DNA from: CBFHND01 sp965657085
GTDB lineage: Bacteria; Pseudomonadota; Alphaproteobacteria; Rhodobacterales; Rhodobacteraceae
Direction of reading: 5' to 3'
Assembly (NCBI GenBank): GCA_965657085.1
Contig: CBFHND010000031.1
Span: forward strand, 1-34,832
Length of the DNA: 34,832 nt
Shown: piece after piece, positions 9,246 through 16,819 of the stretch
Layout: every line of letters starts with the position of its first letter
Numbering within the stretch: the first letter of the stretch is position 1
Made by a program: the position numbers and the translations under genes
The notes under the pieces: model-generated
Database searches by the model: none
Told to the model about the DNA's origin: nothing
Seen by the model: the letters and a program-made list of their open reading frames with translations, nothing else

Positions 9246-9273
9246 CCCCGGCTCCCTTTATAAATGTTTGCCC

Positions 9274-9294
9274 ACCCCTGAGCGTTACAGGGGT
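9274..9294. promoter_or_regulatory. 7-7-7 inverted repeat upstream of the RTX gene
   Basis: ACCCCTG and CAGGGGT flank seven unpaired bases in the divergent gap 9246-9434, between the RTX gene (-) and a glycosyltransferase (+). The spacing and position suit a regulator binding site or a 5'-leader hairpin. The rest of the gap shows no clear promoter. Confidence 0.35.
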
Positions 9295-9434
9295 TAATCT
9301 GCCCCATTGCCGTTAACGCGGGCGAAACGAATGGCGGCAGGAATGTGACGCTTTGCTAAAACTCAACCAATATGAACGGGGGCGGATTTGTTCATCTCTT
9401 GGCAAGGCCTGCCCCATGCGGCACCAAGGACGCC

Positions 9435-10328
9435 ATGACCGTCACCCTGCTCATGGCCACGCACAACGGGGCCGCCCACCTGCCCGCACAGCTGGCCAGC
9501 ATCGCCGCGCAAGGCCATGGCGACTGGCAGCTCTGGGTCAGTGATGACGGATCGACCGATGACACCCGCGCGCTGATCGAGGATTTCGCACGCACGCACC
9601 CGGTGCACCTGATCGAGGGGCCGCGCGCCGGGGCCGCAGCCAATTTCATGCATCTTCTGTGCCACCCCGACCTGCCCGCAGGGCCGGTGGCGCTCAGCGA
9701 TCAGGATGACATCTGGCTGCCCGGGAAACTGGCCCGCGCGCTGGCGGCGCTTCAGGATGTGCACGGGCCCGCGCTTTACGGGGCGCAAAGCCTGCACGTG
9801 GATGCCACGGGCACCCCCCTTGGCCCCTCACCCGCCACGCCGCGCGGCCCCAGCTTTGAAAATGCGCTGGTGCAGAACGTGGTCAGCGGCCATTCGGCGG
9901 TGCTGAATGCGCAAGGGCTGGCGCTGGTGCGGCGGGCGGGGATGCCTGCGCGCATCGCCTTTCACGACTGGTGGCTTTACGCGCTGATGACGGGCGCGGG
10001 CGGGCGCATCATCCTGGACCCCGAACAGGTGCTGCACTACCGCCAGCACGGGGCCAACGTCATGGGCAGCTTCCGGGGGCTGCGGGCGCGCATGGCGCGG
10101 CTGGGGCTGATGCTGCGGGGGGATTTCGGGCGCTGGATGGCGGCCAACCGGGCGGGGCTGAGGGCCACCGACGTGCTGACACCCGAAGCGCGCGCGGCCC
10201 TGCGCGCCATCGATCAAAGCTGCCCTGGCCCAGCCCGCGCCGCCACCCTGCGCCGGCTGGGCGTGCACCGTCAGGGGCGCGTGGACACGGCGGCGGTGAT
10301 GATCGCGGCGGCGCTGGGGCGGATCTGA
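9435..10328 (+). CDS. Family 2 glycosyltransferase
   Basis: This 297-residue GT-A enzyme opens with TVTLLMATHNGAAHLPAQL and carries VSDDGSTDDT and then LSDQDDIW, the nucleotide-binding and metal-binding aspartates of family 2 transferases, of the type often annotated as rhamnosyltransferase-like. The open frame extends upstream to 9372, but ATG at 9435, preceded by AAGGA four nt away, aligns with the family start and is preferred. It is probably a cytosolic inverting transferase working on the capsule repeat unit. It stands alone on the plus strand between the RTX gene and kpsT, with which it converges. Sugar specificity cannot be deduced. Confidence 0.9.
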   Translation: MTVTLLMATHNGAAHLPAQLASIAAQGHGDWQLWVSDDGSTDDTRALIEDFARTHPVHLIEGPRAGAAANFMHLLCHPDLPAGPVALSDQDDIWLPGKLARALAALQDVHGPALYGAQSLHVDATGTPLGPSPATPRGPSFENALVQNVVSGHSAVLNAQGLALVRRAGMPARIAFHDWWLYALMTGAGGRIILDPEQVLHYRQHGANVMGSFRGLRARMARLGLMLRGDFGRWMAANRAGLRATDVLTPEARAALRAIDQSCPGPARAATLRRLGVHRQGRVDTAAVMIAAALGRI

Positions 10329-10415
10329 ACACCGGGACCAATGACCGGGGCCAATGGTTGAGCGCCCGGTATCAAGCGCGCAGGGCGCCGGGCCGCGCGC
10401 CCCCTGTTGCCCCCC
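10329..10415. other. Convergent gap with companion-type hairpin and short direct repeat
   Basis: Between the plus-strand glycosyltransferase and the end of kpsT. GCCCGG at 10364-10369 pairs with CCGGGC at 10388-10393 around an 18-nt loop that reads CGCCCTGCGCGCTTGATA on the minus strand. This closely matches the hairpins behind elements A-C, but no long-arm element precedes it. Two near copies of ACCGGGACCAATG lie side by side at 10330-10355. This is probably the shared 3' end of both transcripts. Confidence 0.5.
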
Positions 10416-11084
10416 TCAGGGCTGCAGCGGCGTGCCCATGTTGCGCTGATGATGTTCGATCGCTTCGTCCAGATCGTCGTAATAGATCAGCTTCCCATGC
10501 TCCAGCACCGCCCCCGCATCGCACATCCGGCGCACCTGCCCCATCGAATGGCTGACCATCACCGCCCCCGCCGACTGCATCCGGTCCCGGAACAGGTCGG
10601 TGCTCTTGGATTTGAAGGCCGCATCGCCCACCGCCGTCACCTCGTCCACCAGGTAGGTGTCAAAGGCGATGCCCATCGACGTGCCAAAGGTCAGCCGCGA
10701 CCGCATCCCCGAGGAATAGGACCGCAGCGGCAGGTGGAAATGCTGGCCCACCTCGGCAAACTCCTGCACGAAATCCACCAGTTCGTCGCTGTCCACCCCG
10801 TAGATGCGCGCCACGAACCGCACGTTCTGCGCGCCCGTCAGTTCCTTGTGAAAGGACCCGCCAAACCCCACGGGCCAGGAAATCGTGCCATCGGACACGA
10901 TGCGCCCATAGGTGGGATCCATGGTGCCGGCCACCATGCGCAGCAGGCTCGACTTGCCCGCCCCGTTGCGCCCCAGAAGGGCCACCGCCTTGCCGGTGGG
11001 AAAGACCGCGTTGATGTTGTTGGCCACCACGTTGCGGCGGCCGTTCACCGTATAGATCTTAGTCAGGTTCTCGAACCGGATCAT
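10416..11084 (-). CDS. kpsT: Capsule polysaccharide ABC exporter, ATP-binding subunit
   Basis: This 222-residue ATPase powers export of capsular polysaccharide across the inner membrane with KpsM. Walker A is GRNGAGKSS at 38-46, the ABC signature YSSGM at 123-127 and Walker B YLVDE at 144-148, followed by an H-loop region VSHSMGQVRRMCD. The short single-domain form lacks the C-terminal carbohydrate-binding extension of O-antigen exporters such as Wzt, which fits the KpsT class. It starts 13 bp after kpsE in the same direction, so the two are cotranscribed. The permease gene kpsM is divergent and upstream, an arrangement different from the kpsMT order of E. coli. Confidence 0.95.
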   Translation of the reverse strand: MIRFENLTKIYTVNGRRNVVANNINAVFPTGKAVALLGRNGAGKSSLLRMVAGTMDPTYGRIVSDGTISWPVGFGGSFHKELTGAQNVRFVARIYGVDSDELVDFVQEFAEVGQHFHLPLRSYSSGMRSRLTFGTSMGIAFDTYLVDEVTAVGDAAFKSKSTDLFRDRMQSAGAVMVSHSMGQVRRMCDAGAVLEHGKLIYYDDLDEAIEHHQRNMGTPLQP

Positions 11085-11097
11085 GGCCGCGGCGCCC

Positions 11098-12579
11098 CTA
11101 TCCGCGGTCCTTGATCGAATAGACCACCAGCGTGCCGATGGCCCAGATCAGGAACAGGAACAATGTCGCCAGCAGCAGCAGCATCTGCCGCTCGGGAAAG
11201 CGCGAGGTTTCGGCATGGGTGGGCAGGATATGCGCAGCCAGGTAACGGCTTTTGCGGCGCGCTTCGGCCTGGCTGGCATCATAGGCAATCAGCGCCGAAG
11301 TATACGACCGCTCGGCAAATTCGCGGTCCACCACCAGCCGTTCGTATTCGCTGACCAGGTTGGCAAAGGCTTCGCCCACCTGCGTGTCATCGCCCAGCCC
11401 CATCTTGCGCCGCTCGGCATCGATGCGGTGCTCGATCACCTCGACCCGGCGCTGCGCCTGCGTCAGGCGCGGATCGTTGGCGCGGGTGGTGTCGCGCAGA
11501 AGGTCCAGATCAATCAGCGCCTCGGCCAGCTGCGCCTGCAACGTGCCCAGAAGACCCGCCTGCACCTGCGTGTCCTGCGACGGGTCCACCAGCTGGTTTT
11601 CATTGCGGAACCGCAGCACCGCCTCGCGCGCGATCTTCAGGCGTTCGACGGCGGTTTCCAGTTCCTCGCGGGCGTATTTGATCGCGTCCTCGCGGGCGAT
11701 GGCGCTGAGGTTGTTGATCATCTCCGAGGACCGGTCGAACAGCGCCTGCGCGATGGCCGTGGCATCGTCGGGATCGAAGGCCAGCGCGCGCACTTCGATC
11801 AGGCCCGCGCTGCTGTCGTAGGTGATCTTGACCATCCCGTCCCAGTAATCGAGCAGATCCTCGATGGCGCCGCCCTCTTCCAGCGCAAAGAAAGGATCGT
11901 TCTCGGGCTTGGTCCACATCGCGCGCAGGTCCACGGCGGTGTCGATGTCGGCCACCAGCGTCTGGCTTTGCAGGAATTCATACAGGATATCGGTGTCGGA
12001 TGAGCTGGACCCCGACAGCTCGGTGATGCCGCCGAGGATTTCCACGGCCGATCCGACCTCTTCCTTGCGCACCGAGAACCCCACGGTCGAGGCATATTGA
12101 TCCACCGCGCGTTCCCACAGGTACCACGCGACCACCGCCGCGGGCACCGCCACGAACACGAGGAAGGAAAACAGCACCATCCAGTGACGGCGGCGCACAT
12201 GGATCGGGGCCACGGGCGGACGCACCGGTTCGGAACTCTGCTCCGGCTGGGTCTGCGGCTGCGGATCGGGCTGGGTCTGCACCTGTGCGGCTTCCTTCAG
12301 TTTCGCCTCGGCGGCACGGCGTTCTGCCACGGCGGCGGCATGGGCTGCGCGCATTTCCGGTGGCCGGGGCGGACCTTGGGGGGGCGGCATGCCAGCGGGT
12401 GTGGCGCTGACGGGGGGTGCGGGGTCCGCAGGCGGCGCGACAGCCGCATCGCGCACGGCGGGCCCTGCCCCGATCATGCGCGGCTTTTGCCCGGCCTTGC
12501 CCTTGCCACGGGGCCGGGATGCGGCAAGGGCGCCCCCTTGCGTGGGTGACTTGGGGTCGGAACTGGCGGAATCTGACAC
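11098..12579 (-). CDS. kpsE: Capsule export inner-membrane polysaccharide co-polymerase / adaptor (KpsE-like)
   Basis: The protein has a long proline- and alanine-rich cytosolic N-terminus, a transmembrane segment starting at HWMVLFSFLVFVAVP, a large coiled-coil-prone periplasmic domain (for example AREELETAVERLKIAREAV), and a C-terminal transmembrane segment MLLLLATLFLFLIWAIGTLV. This is the KpsE/BexC/CtrB plan: it links the ABC exporter to the outer-membrane channel. The frame is open up to 12711, but GTG at 12579 (giving 493 residues) is preferred because AGGGGG lies four nt upstream and it leaves room for the divergent promoter. ATG at 12624 is an alternative. The matching outer-membrane protein (KpsD type) is not encoded here. 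Confidence 0.88.
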   Translation of the reverse strand: MSDSASSDPKSPTQGGALAASRPRGKGKAGQKPRMIGAGPAVRDAAVAPPADPAPPVSATPAGMPPPQGPPRPPEMRAAHAAAVAERRAAEAKLKEAAQVQTQPDPQPQTQPEQSSEPVRPPVAPIHVRRRHWMVLFSFLVFVAVPAAVVAWYLWERAVDQYASTVGFSVRKEEVGSAVEILGGITELSGSSSSDTDILYEFLQSQTLVADIDTAVDLRAMWTKPENDPFFALEEGGAIEDLLDYWDGMVKITYDSSAGLIEVRALAFDPDDATAIAQALFDRSSEMINNLSAIAREDAIKYAREELETAVERLKIAREAVLRFRNENQLVDPSQDTQVQAGLLGTLQAQLAEALIDLDLLRDTTRANDPRLTQAQRRVEVIEHRIDAERRKMGLGDDTQVGEAFANLVSEYERLVVDREFAERSYTSALIAYDASQAEARRKSRYLAAHILPTHAETSRFPERQMLLLLATLFLFLIWAIGTLVVYSIKDRG

Positions 12580-12598
12580 GCGGCCCCCTGCGGGATGA

Positions 12599-12627
12599 TT
12601 GTTACCTGCCGCGAATTGGTACATAAT
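12599..12627 (+). promoter_or_regulatory. Predicted sigma-70-type promoter for kpsM
   Basis: TTGTTA at 12599-12604 and CATAAT at 12622-12627 are separated by exactly 17 bp, in the only AT-rich stretch between the divergent kpsE and kpsM genes. Initiation would fall near 12634. The same AT-rich core read on the other strand offers TATTAT as a -10 for kpsE-kpsT, but I see no matching -35 there. Confidence 0.5.
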
Positions 12628-12704
12628 ATCAGGGGCAAAGACCAGAACCGATGCAACAGGGGCCCCTGCCCCCCCGCGCCACTTTGGCAACCCGATTGGC
12701 CCTG

Positions 12705-13541
12705 ATGACAACGCTCAGCGATCCACCCTCCCCGCTTCCCCAACGCCCCACGCAAAAGCCGCGGGCCAAGACCATGCGCGCCTTTCCCACCCTGCGCACG
12801 GTGCTGGCCCTGATGCTGCGCGAGATGGCGACGACCTACGGGCGCAGCCCCGGCGGCTATGCCTGGGCGGTGCTGGAACCCATTGGCGGCATCGCGCTGA
12901 TGAGCATGGTCTTTTCCATCGCCCTGCGCTCGCCCGCGCTGGGGATCAACTTTCCGATCTTCTACGCCACCGGCGTGGTGCCCTTTATCCTGTTCAACAA
13001 CGTCGCCTCCAAGCTGGCCACGTCGCTGACCTTTTCAAAGGCGCTGCTGGCCTATCCCAACGTCACCTATGCCGATGCGCTGATCGCACGCTTCTTCGTC
13101 AACCTGATGACCCAGCTGATGGTGGGATACGTGGTGTTCCTGGGCATCATGATGATCTTCGAAACCCGCACCCTGCCCAACATGGTGGTGATCGTGGAGT
13201 GCTATGCGCTGGTGTCGCTGCTGGCCATCGGGGTCGGCATCATGAACTGCTATCTCTTTGCCGCCTTTCCCGCATGGCAACGCGCCTGGTCGATCCTGAC
13301 CCGGCCGCTTTTCATCATTTCATGCATCTTCTACCTGTTCGAAACCGTGCCCCAGCCTTACCGCGATTACCTGTGGTGGAACCCGCTGGTGCATGTGGTG
13401 GGGCTGATGCGGCGCGGGTTCTTTCCCTATTACGACGCCCCTTACGTCAGCGTGACCTACGTGGCCTCGCTCAGCTGTGCGCTGCTGCTGGTGGGGCTGA
13501 TCTTTTTGCGCCGGTACCACAAGGACCTGCTCTATAACTGA
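12705..13541 (+). CDS. kpsM: Capsule polysaccharide ABC exporter, permease subunit
   Basis: This 278-residue ABC-2 type permease has about six hydrophobic segments (such as GYAWAVLEPIGGIALMSMVF, MTQLMVGYVVFLGIMMIF, YVASLSCALLLVGLIFL). The MLREMATTYGRSPGGYAWA and PQPYRDYLWWNPLVH stretches are typical of KpsM/CtrC proteins. It forms the inner-membrane channel driven by KpsT. The frame is open from 12651; ATG at 12705 gives a length closer to the family, and ATG at 12774 is also possible. None has a strong ribosome site. It converges with the sulfotransferase at 13544, with only two bases between the stops. Confidence 0.93.
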   Translation: MTTLSDPPSPLPQRPTQKPRAKTMRAFPTLRTVLALMLREMATTYGRSPGGYAWAVLEPIGGIALMSMVFSIALRSPALGINFPIFYATGVVPFILFNNVASKLATSLTFSKALLAYPNVTYADALIARFFVNLMTQLMVGYVVFLGIMMIFETRTLPNMVVIVECYALVSLLAIGVGIMNCYLFAAFPAWQRAWSILTRPLFIISCIFYLFETVPQPYRDYLWWNPLVHVVGLMRRGFFPYYDAPYVSVTYVASLSCALLLVGLIFLRRYHKDLLYN

Positions 13542-13543
13542 CC

Positions 13544-14326
13544 CTAAGGCTGGGACAGCTCGGCCTTGACCAGATCGCGGTAGGCCTGTGCGAACGCTGC
13601 GTTCTGCGCCCCGGCCTGCTTGCGCACGTTAGGCGCCCGCGGCACCCAGCCGGGCGCATCCACCCCGCAAAAGGCAAAGAGCCTGCGCACATAGGTGCCC
13701 GGATCATTGACCAGCTGCTCATAGCTGATCTGCATCCGGGGGATCGCCGCGGCCTGCGCCACCAGGCGGAAGGTGGTGTTGGCCGCCTCATTGCTTTCGA
13801 TGATGGTTTCGATCTGCTGCCGCTGGAACGTGGCCTGGGTGCCATTGGATTGCTGGTGAATCGTCCACTGTTCGGTCTGGCGCGCAATCGACAGCGACAC
13901 CGCCTGCGCCAGCGCATCCTCGCGAAAGATATGCACCATGCGCACGCCCGGAAACATCGCCGGGATGTTCCAGCGCAGCAACATCGCCAGCTGGTCATGC
14001 GATGCCTTCAGGCCAAAGCCCTGCCCCTTGGGACACAGCCGCGCCTCAAGCCCCGCGATATAATCGGGAAAGCTGGCATAGCCGTGTTCGGCCGATTGGT
14101 TGGCCACCACGTCATGGTTCAGAAATTCGCCAAAACCCGCCAACTGCCCGGTCTGCCGAAAGAACTCCGCCAACAGGTGCGACCCGCAGCGATTGGTAAA
14201 AGCCATTAAAATCAATGGCTTAGAAAAAATCGGTTTTTCCCCGGCAAATCTGACATCGCCCCCAAACTGCCGTTTGATCGTGGATTCATGCCGGCTGGCA
14301 CTGCGCAACGCCTTCAGATAACTCAT
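13544..14326 (-). CDS. Stf0-like sulfotransferase
   Basis: This 260-residue protein fits the Stf0 family, which moves sulfate from PAPS to a sugar hydroxyl, as in mycobacterial trehalose sulfation. The 5'-phosphosulfate region is LILMAFTNRCGSHLLAE (about 38-54) and the 3'-phosphate region is VHIFREDALAQAVSLSIARQ (131-150), a pattern particular to Stf0 (RxDxxAQAVSL). Its ATG at 14326 overlaps the stop of the upstream glycosyltransferase by four bases (ATGA), so the two are translationally coupled and probably act on the same glycan. A sulfate on a sugar of the capsule is the likely product; this is inference. No PAPS-making genes are in the window. Confidence 0.87.
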   Translation of the reverse strand: MSYLKALRSASRHESTIKRQFGGDVRFAGEKPIFSKPLILMAFTNRCGSHLLAEFFRQTGQLAGFGEFLNHDVVANQSAEHGYASFPDYIAGLEARLCPKGQGFGLKASHDQLAMLLRWNIPAMFPGVRMVHIFREDALAQAVSLSIARQTEQWTIHQQSNGTQATFQRQQIETIIESNEAANTTFRLVAQAAAIPRMQISYEQLVNDPGTYVRRLFAFCGVDAPGWVPRAPNVRKQAGAQNAAFAQAYRDLVKAELSQP

Positions 14327-16701
14327 AAATCGCCCTTCGCTGCGGTCTCGTGCCGCTCTAGCAGACGCAGGCGCAGGCTGTCGATATCCGTGCGCGGGTC
14401 GATCACCCCGCCCTGCCCGCTTGCGCGCACCGCCGCCGCTTGGGCGCCCAGATCATAGGCATAGACCGGCAATCCCGTGGCCAGTGCCTCGTGGGTGGTA
14501 AAGGAAAACGTCTCGGGCCAGACCGAGGGGATGAACCAGCGCGTGATGCCATAGCGCGCAACCAGTGCGGGGATATCCTCGACCGCGTAAGCCCCGTGTT
14601 CGATCAACCCGCGCCCCGCGGTCCACCCCGGCGCCATCTGCCCCAACAGAACCAGCTGCCCGCGCGCCATGGCCCGGCTCAGATCGACCAGAACCTGCGC
14701 GCCCTTGTGTGCGTTCATATTGCCCAAAACCCCCACAACAGGGTCGCCTTGCGGCGGCGTCACGCGCGGCACGGCGGTGACCAGCGCATGGGGCCGCACC
14801 ACCACGTGGCCCAGATCGGGCCAGACCTGCCGCAGGATGTCCGCAGACGCCTCCGAGAACACCTCGACCACGTCCGCCCGCGCCAGAAGCGCGCCCCAGG
14901 CCGCCTGCCAATCCGCCAGGGGCACCCGGCTGCCATCGGGGCGGCGCGCACGGTCCACCCGGCCCGCTTGCGCAGGCCCCGGCACGCCGCGAAACGCGCC
15001 GCGGTCGTCCAGCAGCGTATAGGCGGGGCTGACCGGGAAATAATCATGCACCAGCACCCGCAGCCCCTGCCCCGCCGCCCAATCCATCATCAGCGGCGGC
15101 AGGCTGATGGGGTCGGGATCGCCCACGGCGCAGGAATAGATGATCTCGCGCCGCGGCAGCAGCCCCAGGTAACGGGTGATCAGGTCCTGATCCTCGGTGC
15201 CCCCGCGCAGCACGCCGCCCGGCCCGTGTACCTCGATCTGCCAGCGGTAGGCGCCGCCCACCCGCAGCACCACCGCGTCCCCGTGGCCCGCGATGCGCCG
15301 CTGCAAATCCGCCTCGGCCCCACCGCCCATGTCATGGGCCAGATAGACGAGGGTGTGCGCCGCTCCTGCCCCCAGCCGCGCCAGCGCATGGGCGATGCGC
15401 GCGCCCAACAGCGGGTCATTGGAAATGTAGTCCTGCACATCCTGATCGAACTGCGGATAGCGCTGCGAAAGCACTGCACTGTTCTGGGCGATCAGGCGGC
15501 GCTTTTCCTCGGATCCAAAGGATGTGCCGCCCCGGTGTTCGACAAACAGCGCCGTCTGCCCCACGTGCCGCGCCCCCATCGCAAGCGCGCGCTGGCACCA
15601 ATCCACCTCTTCGCCGTAGCCCCGGCCAAAGCCCGTGTCGAATGTGCCCACACGGGCCAACCAGTCAGGCGACAGCGCCAAGCAGAACCCCACGCCCGTG
15701 GGCAGGTCCGCCTCGGCCTCCGGCAGGGCCAGCCCGGCGATGGCGGCATCAATGGCATCCCCCTGCCCCGGCTTCAGGTCACTGCGCTGCGCGATCATCG
15801 GCACGCTCATCAGTTCGGCATCATTGGACAGCGGCGTGACAGAGGCCACGCGCGCATCGGCCAGCGGCGCAATCAGGCGGCTGGCCCAGCCCTTGGGCAC
15901 GAAAGCATCGGTGTTCAGCAGGACAACCGGGTCGCCATGGGGCAGGGCGGCGTCCAGCCCACGATTGACCGACCCGATAAAGCCAAGGTTGGTGTCATTC
16001 TCCAACAGAGTCACATCTGTGAGGGTCTTGGCCCAGTCGCGCAGCCATGGGCGCACGGCCGCGTCGGTCGAGGCATCTTCGATCACGATCAACCGCCACG
16101 GCAGATCGGTGTGCGCCTCGACCCGCGCCAGCGCCTCCTGCATCATCTCAAGCGCGTTGAAGACCGGCATGACGATGGTGATGTGGCCTTTGCCCGTGGG
16201 CTGCGCCCCCCAGACGGGCAGGGGGATTTCCAGCGCCGTGGTGCTGGGGGCGAGGCCAAAGAGGTTGCGCACGGCGATCCGCGCCGCCGGGTCGCGATCC
16301 CGAAACCAGCGCACGGCTCCCGGCACGGCCCGCACGCCTGCCCAAAGGAAAGGGGGGATCAGGAGGACGCGCGCGACCAAAGGTTTCCATGTCGCAAAGG
16401 GGGCGAGCGGTCGGGTCACGGTTTCTTTGCCCGCCTGCAGGACAACGGCGCCCGGACTGTTCGCCGCATAGGGCATTTCCGCCCGCAGGGTTTTGCCATC
16501 CTTGCCCCGCCGCGCCTGCCGGATCAGGGGACCGAACCGCACCTCCGCCTGCGCGGCATCGCTGGTGATCTCGACGATGCGGCGCCCGCCCGCAACGTGC
16601 ATCCGCACCGGGCCATCCGATTGCGTCAGACGCATGTGGCGCTGCGCATAGCGCGCGAACAGCTTGGTCAGACGGGCCAGCAAATCAAAGGTCCCTTTCA
16701 C
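14323..16701 (-). CDS. Two-domain glycosyltransferase (GT2 plus GT4-like)
   Basis: This 792-residue protein has three parts. Residues 1-~165 are unassigned. A family 2 GT-A domain follows, with ITIVMPVFNALEMMQEAL, VIEDASTDA and VVLLNTDAFVPKGW. The C-terminal third is GT4-like, with VVGVLGNMNAHKGAQVLVDL and FIPSVWPETFSFTTHEALA, where the glutamate pair of the E-x7-E region can be seen in modified form. It may add two sugars in succession, as bifunctional capsule polymerases do. The start is GTG at 16701, with no strong ribosome site; ATG 23 codons in is an alternative. Two parS-like palindromes lie just upstream. It is the first gene of a two-gene operon with the Stf0-like sulfotransferase. 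Confidence 0.88.
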   Translation of the reverse strand: MKGTFDLLARLTKLFARYAQRHMRLTQSDGPVRMHVAGGRRIVEITSDAAQAEVRFGPLIRQARRGKDGKTLRAEMPYAANSPGAVVLQAGKETVTRPLAPFATWKPLVARVLLIPPFLWAGVRAVPGAVRWFRDRDPAARIAVRNLFGLAPSTTALEIPLPVWGAQPTGKGHITIVMPVFNALEMMQEALARVEAHTDLPWRLIVIEDASTDAAVRPWLRDWAKTLTDVTLLENDTNLGFIGSVNRGLDAALPHGDPVVLLNTDAFVPKGWASRLIAPLADARVASVTPLSNDAELMSVPMIAQRSDLKPGQGDAIDAAIAGLALPEAEADLPTGVGFCLALSPDWLARVGTFDTGFGRGYGEEVDWCQRALAMGARHVGQTALFVEHRGGTSFGSEEKRRLIAQNSAVLSQRYPQFDQDVQDYISNDPLLGARIAHALARLGAGAAHTLVYLAHDMGGGAEADLQRRIAGHGDAVVLRVGGAYRWQIEVHGPGGVLRGGTEDQDLITRYLGLLPRREIIYSCAVGDPDPISLPPLMMDWAAGQGLRVLVHDYFPVSPAYTLLDDRGAFRGVPGPAQAGRVDRARRPDGSRVPLADWQAAWGALLARADVVEVFSEASADILRQVWPDLGHVVVRPHALVTAVPRVTPPQGDPVVGVLGNMNAHKGAQVLVDLSRAMARGQLVLLGQMAPGWTAGRGLIEHGAYAVEDIPALVARYGITRWFIPSVWPETFSFTTHEALATGLPVYAYDLGAQAAAVRASGQGGVIDPRTDIDSLRLRLLERHETAAKGDL

Positions 16702-16723
16702 CGCAGAGGGGGTTTCGCCAAAA

Positions 16724-16741
16724 TGTTTCGCGCGCGAAACA
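16724..16741. promoter_or_regulatory. parS: parS-like palindrome, site 1
   Basis: TGTTTCGCGCGCGAAACA is a perfect 18-bp palindrome. It resembles the chromosomal parS consensus TGTTTCACGTGAAACA but has a CGCGCG centre. It lies between parB and the glycosyltransferase start, in the gap 16702-16819 that otherwise holds nothing recognisable. Probable ParB binding site. Confidence 0.8.
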
Positions 16742-16793
16742 AATCCGGTCTAGCGGGGAACGGGCAGGGCGTAAACGATGGGGCAAGGGGGAA

Positions 16794-16813
16794 ATGTTTC
16801 GCGCGCGAAACAT
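16794..16813. promoter_or_regulatory. parS: parS-like palindrome, site 2
   Basis: ATGTTTCGCGCGCGAAACAT is a perfect 20-bp palindrome containing the same 18-bp core as site 1. Its centre is 71 bp from that of site 1, and it ends six bases before the parB stop. The repeated palindrome next to parAB is strong evidence for the plasmid centromere. Confidence 0.85.
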
Positions 16814-16819
16814 GAGGGC

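Noticed and set aside
6705..9263. 852-codon plus-strand open frame
   Set aside because: It is antisense to the RTX gene; the translation is rich in H, Q, R and G without any domain, while the minus strand has RTX and DUF4214 repeats.
14440..16815. 791-codon plus-strand open frame
   Set aside because: Antisense shadow of the two-domain glycosyltransferase.
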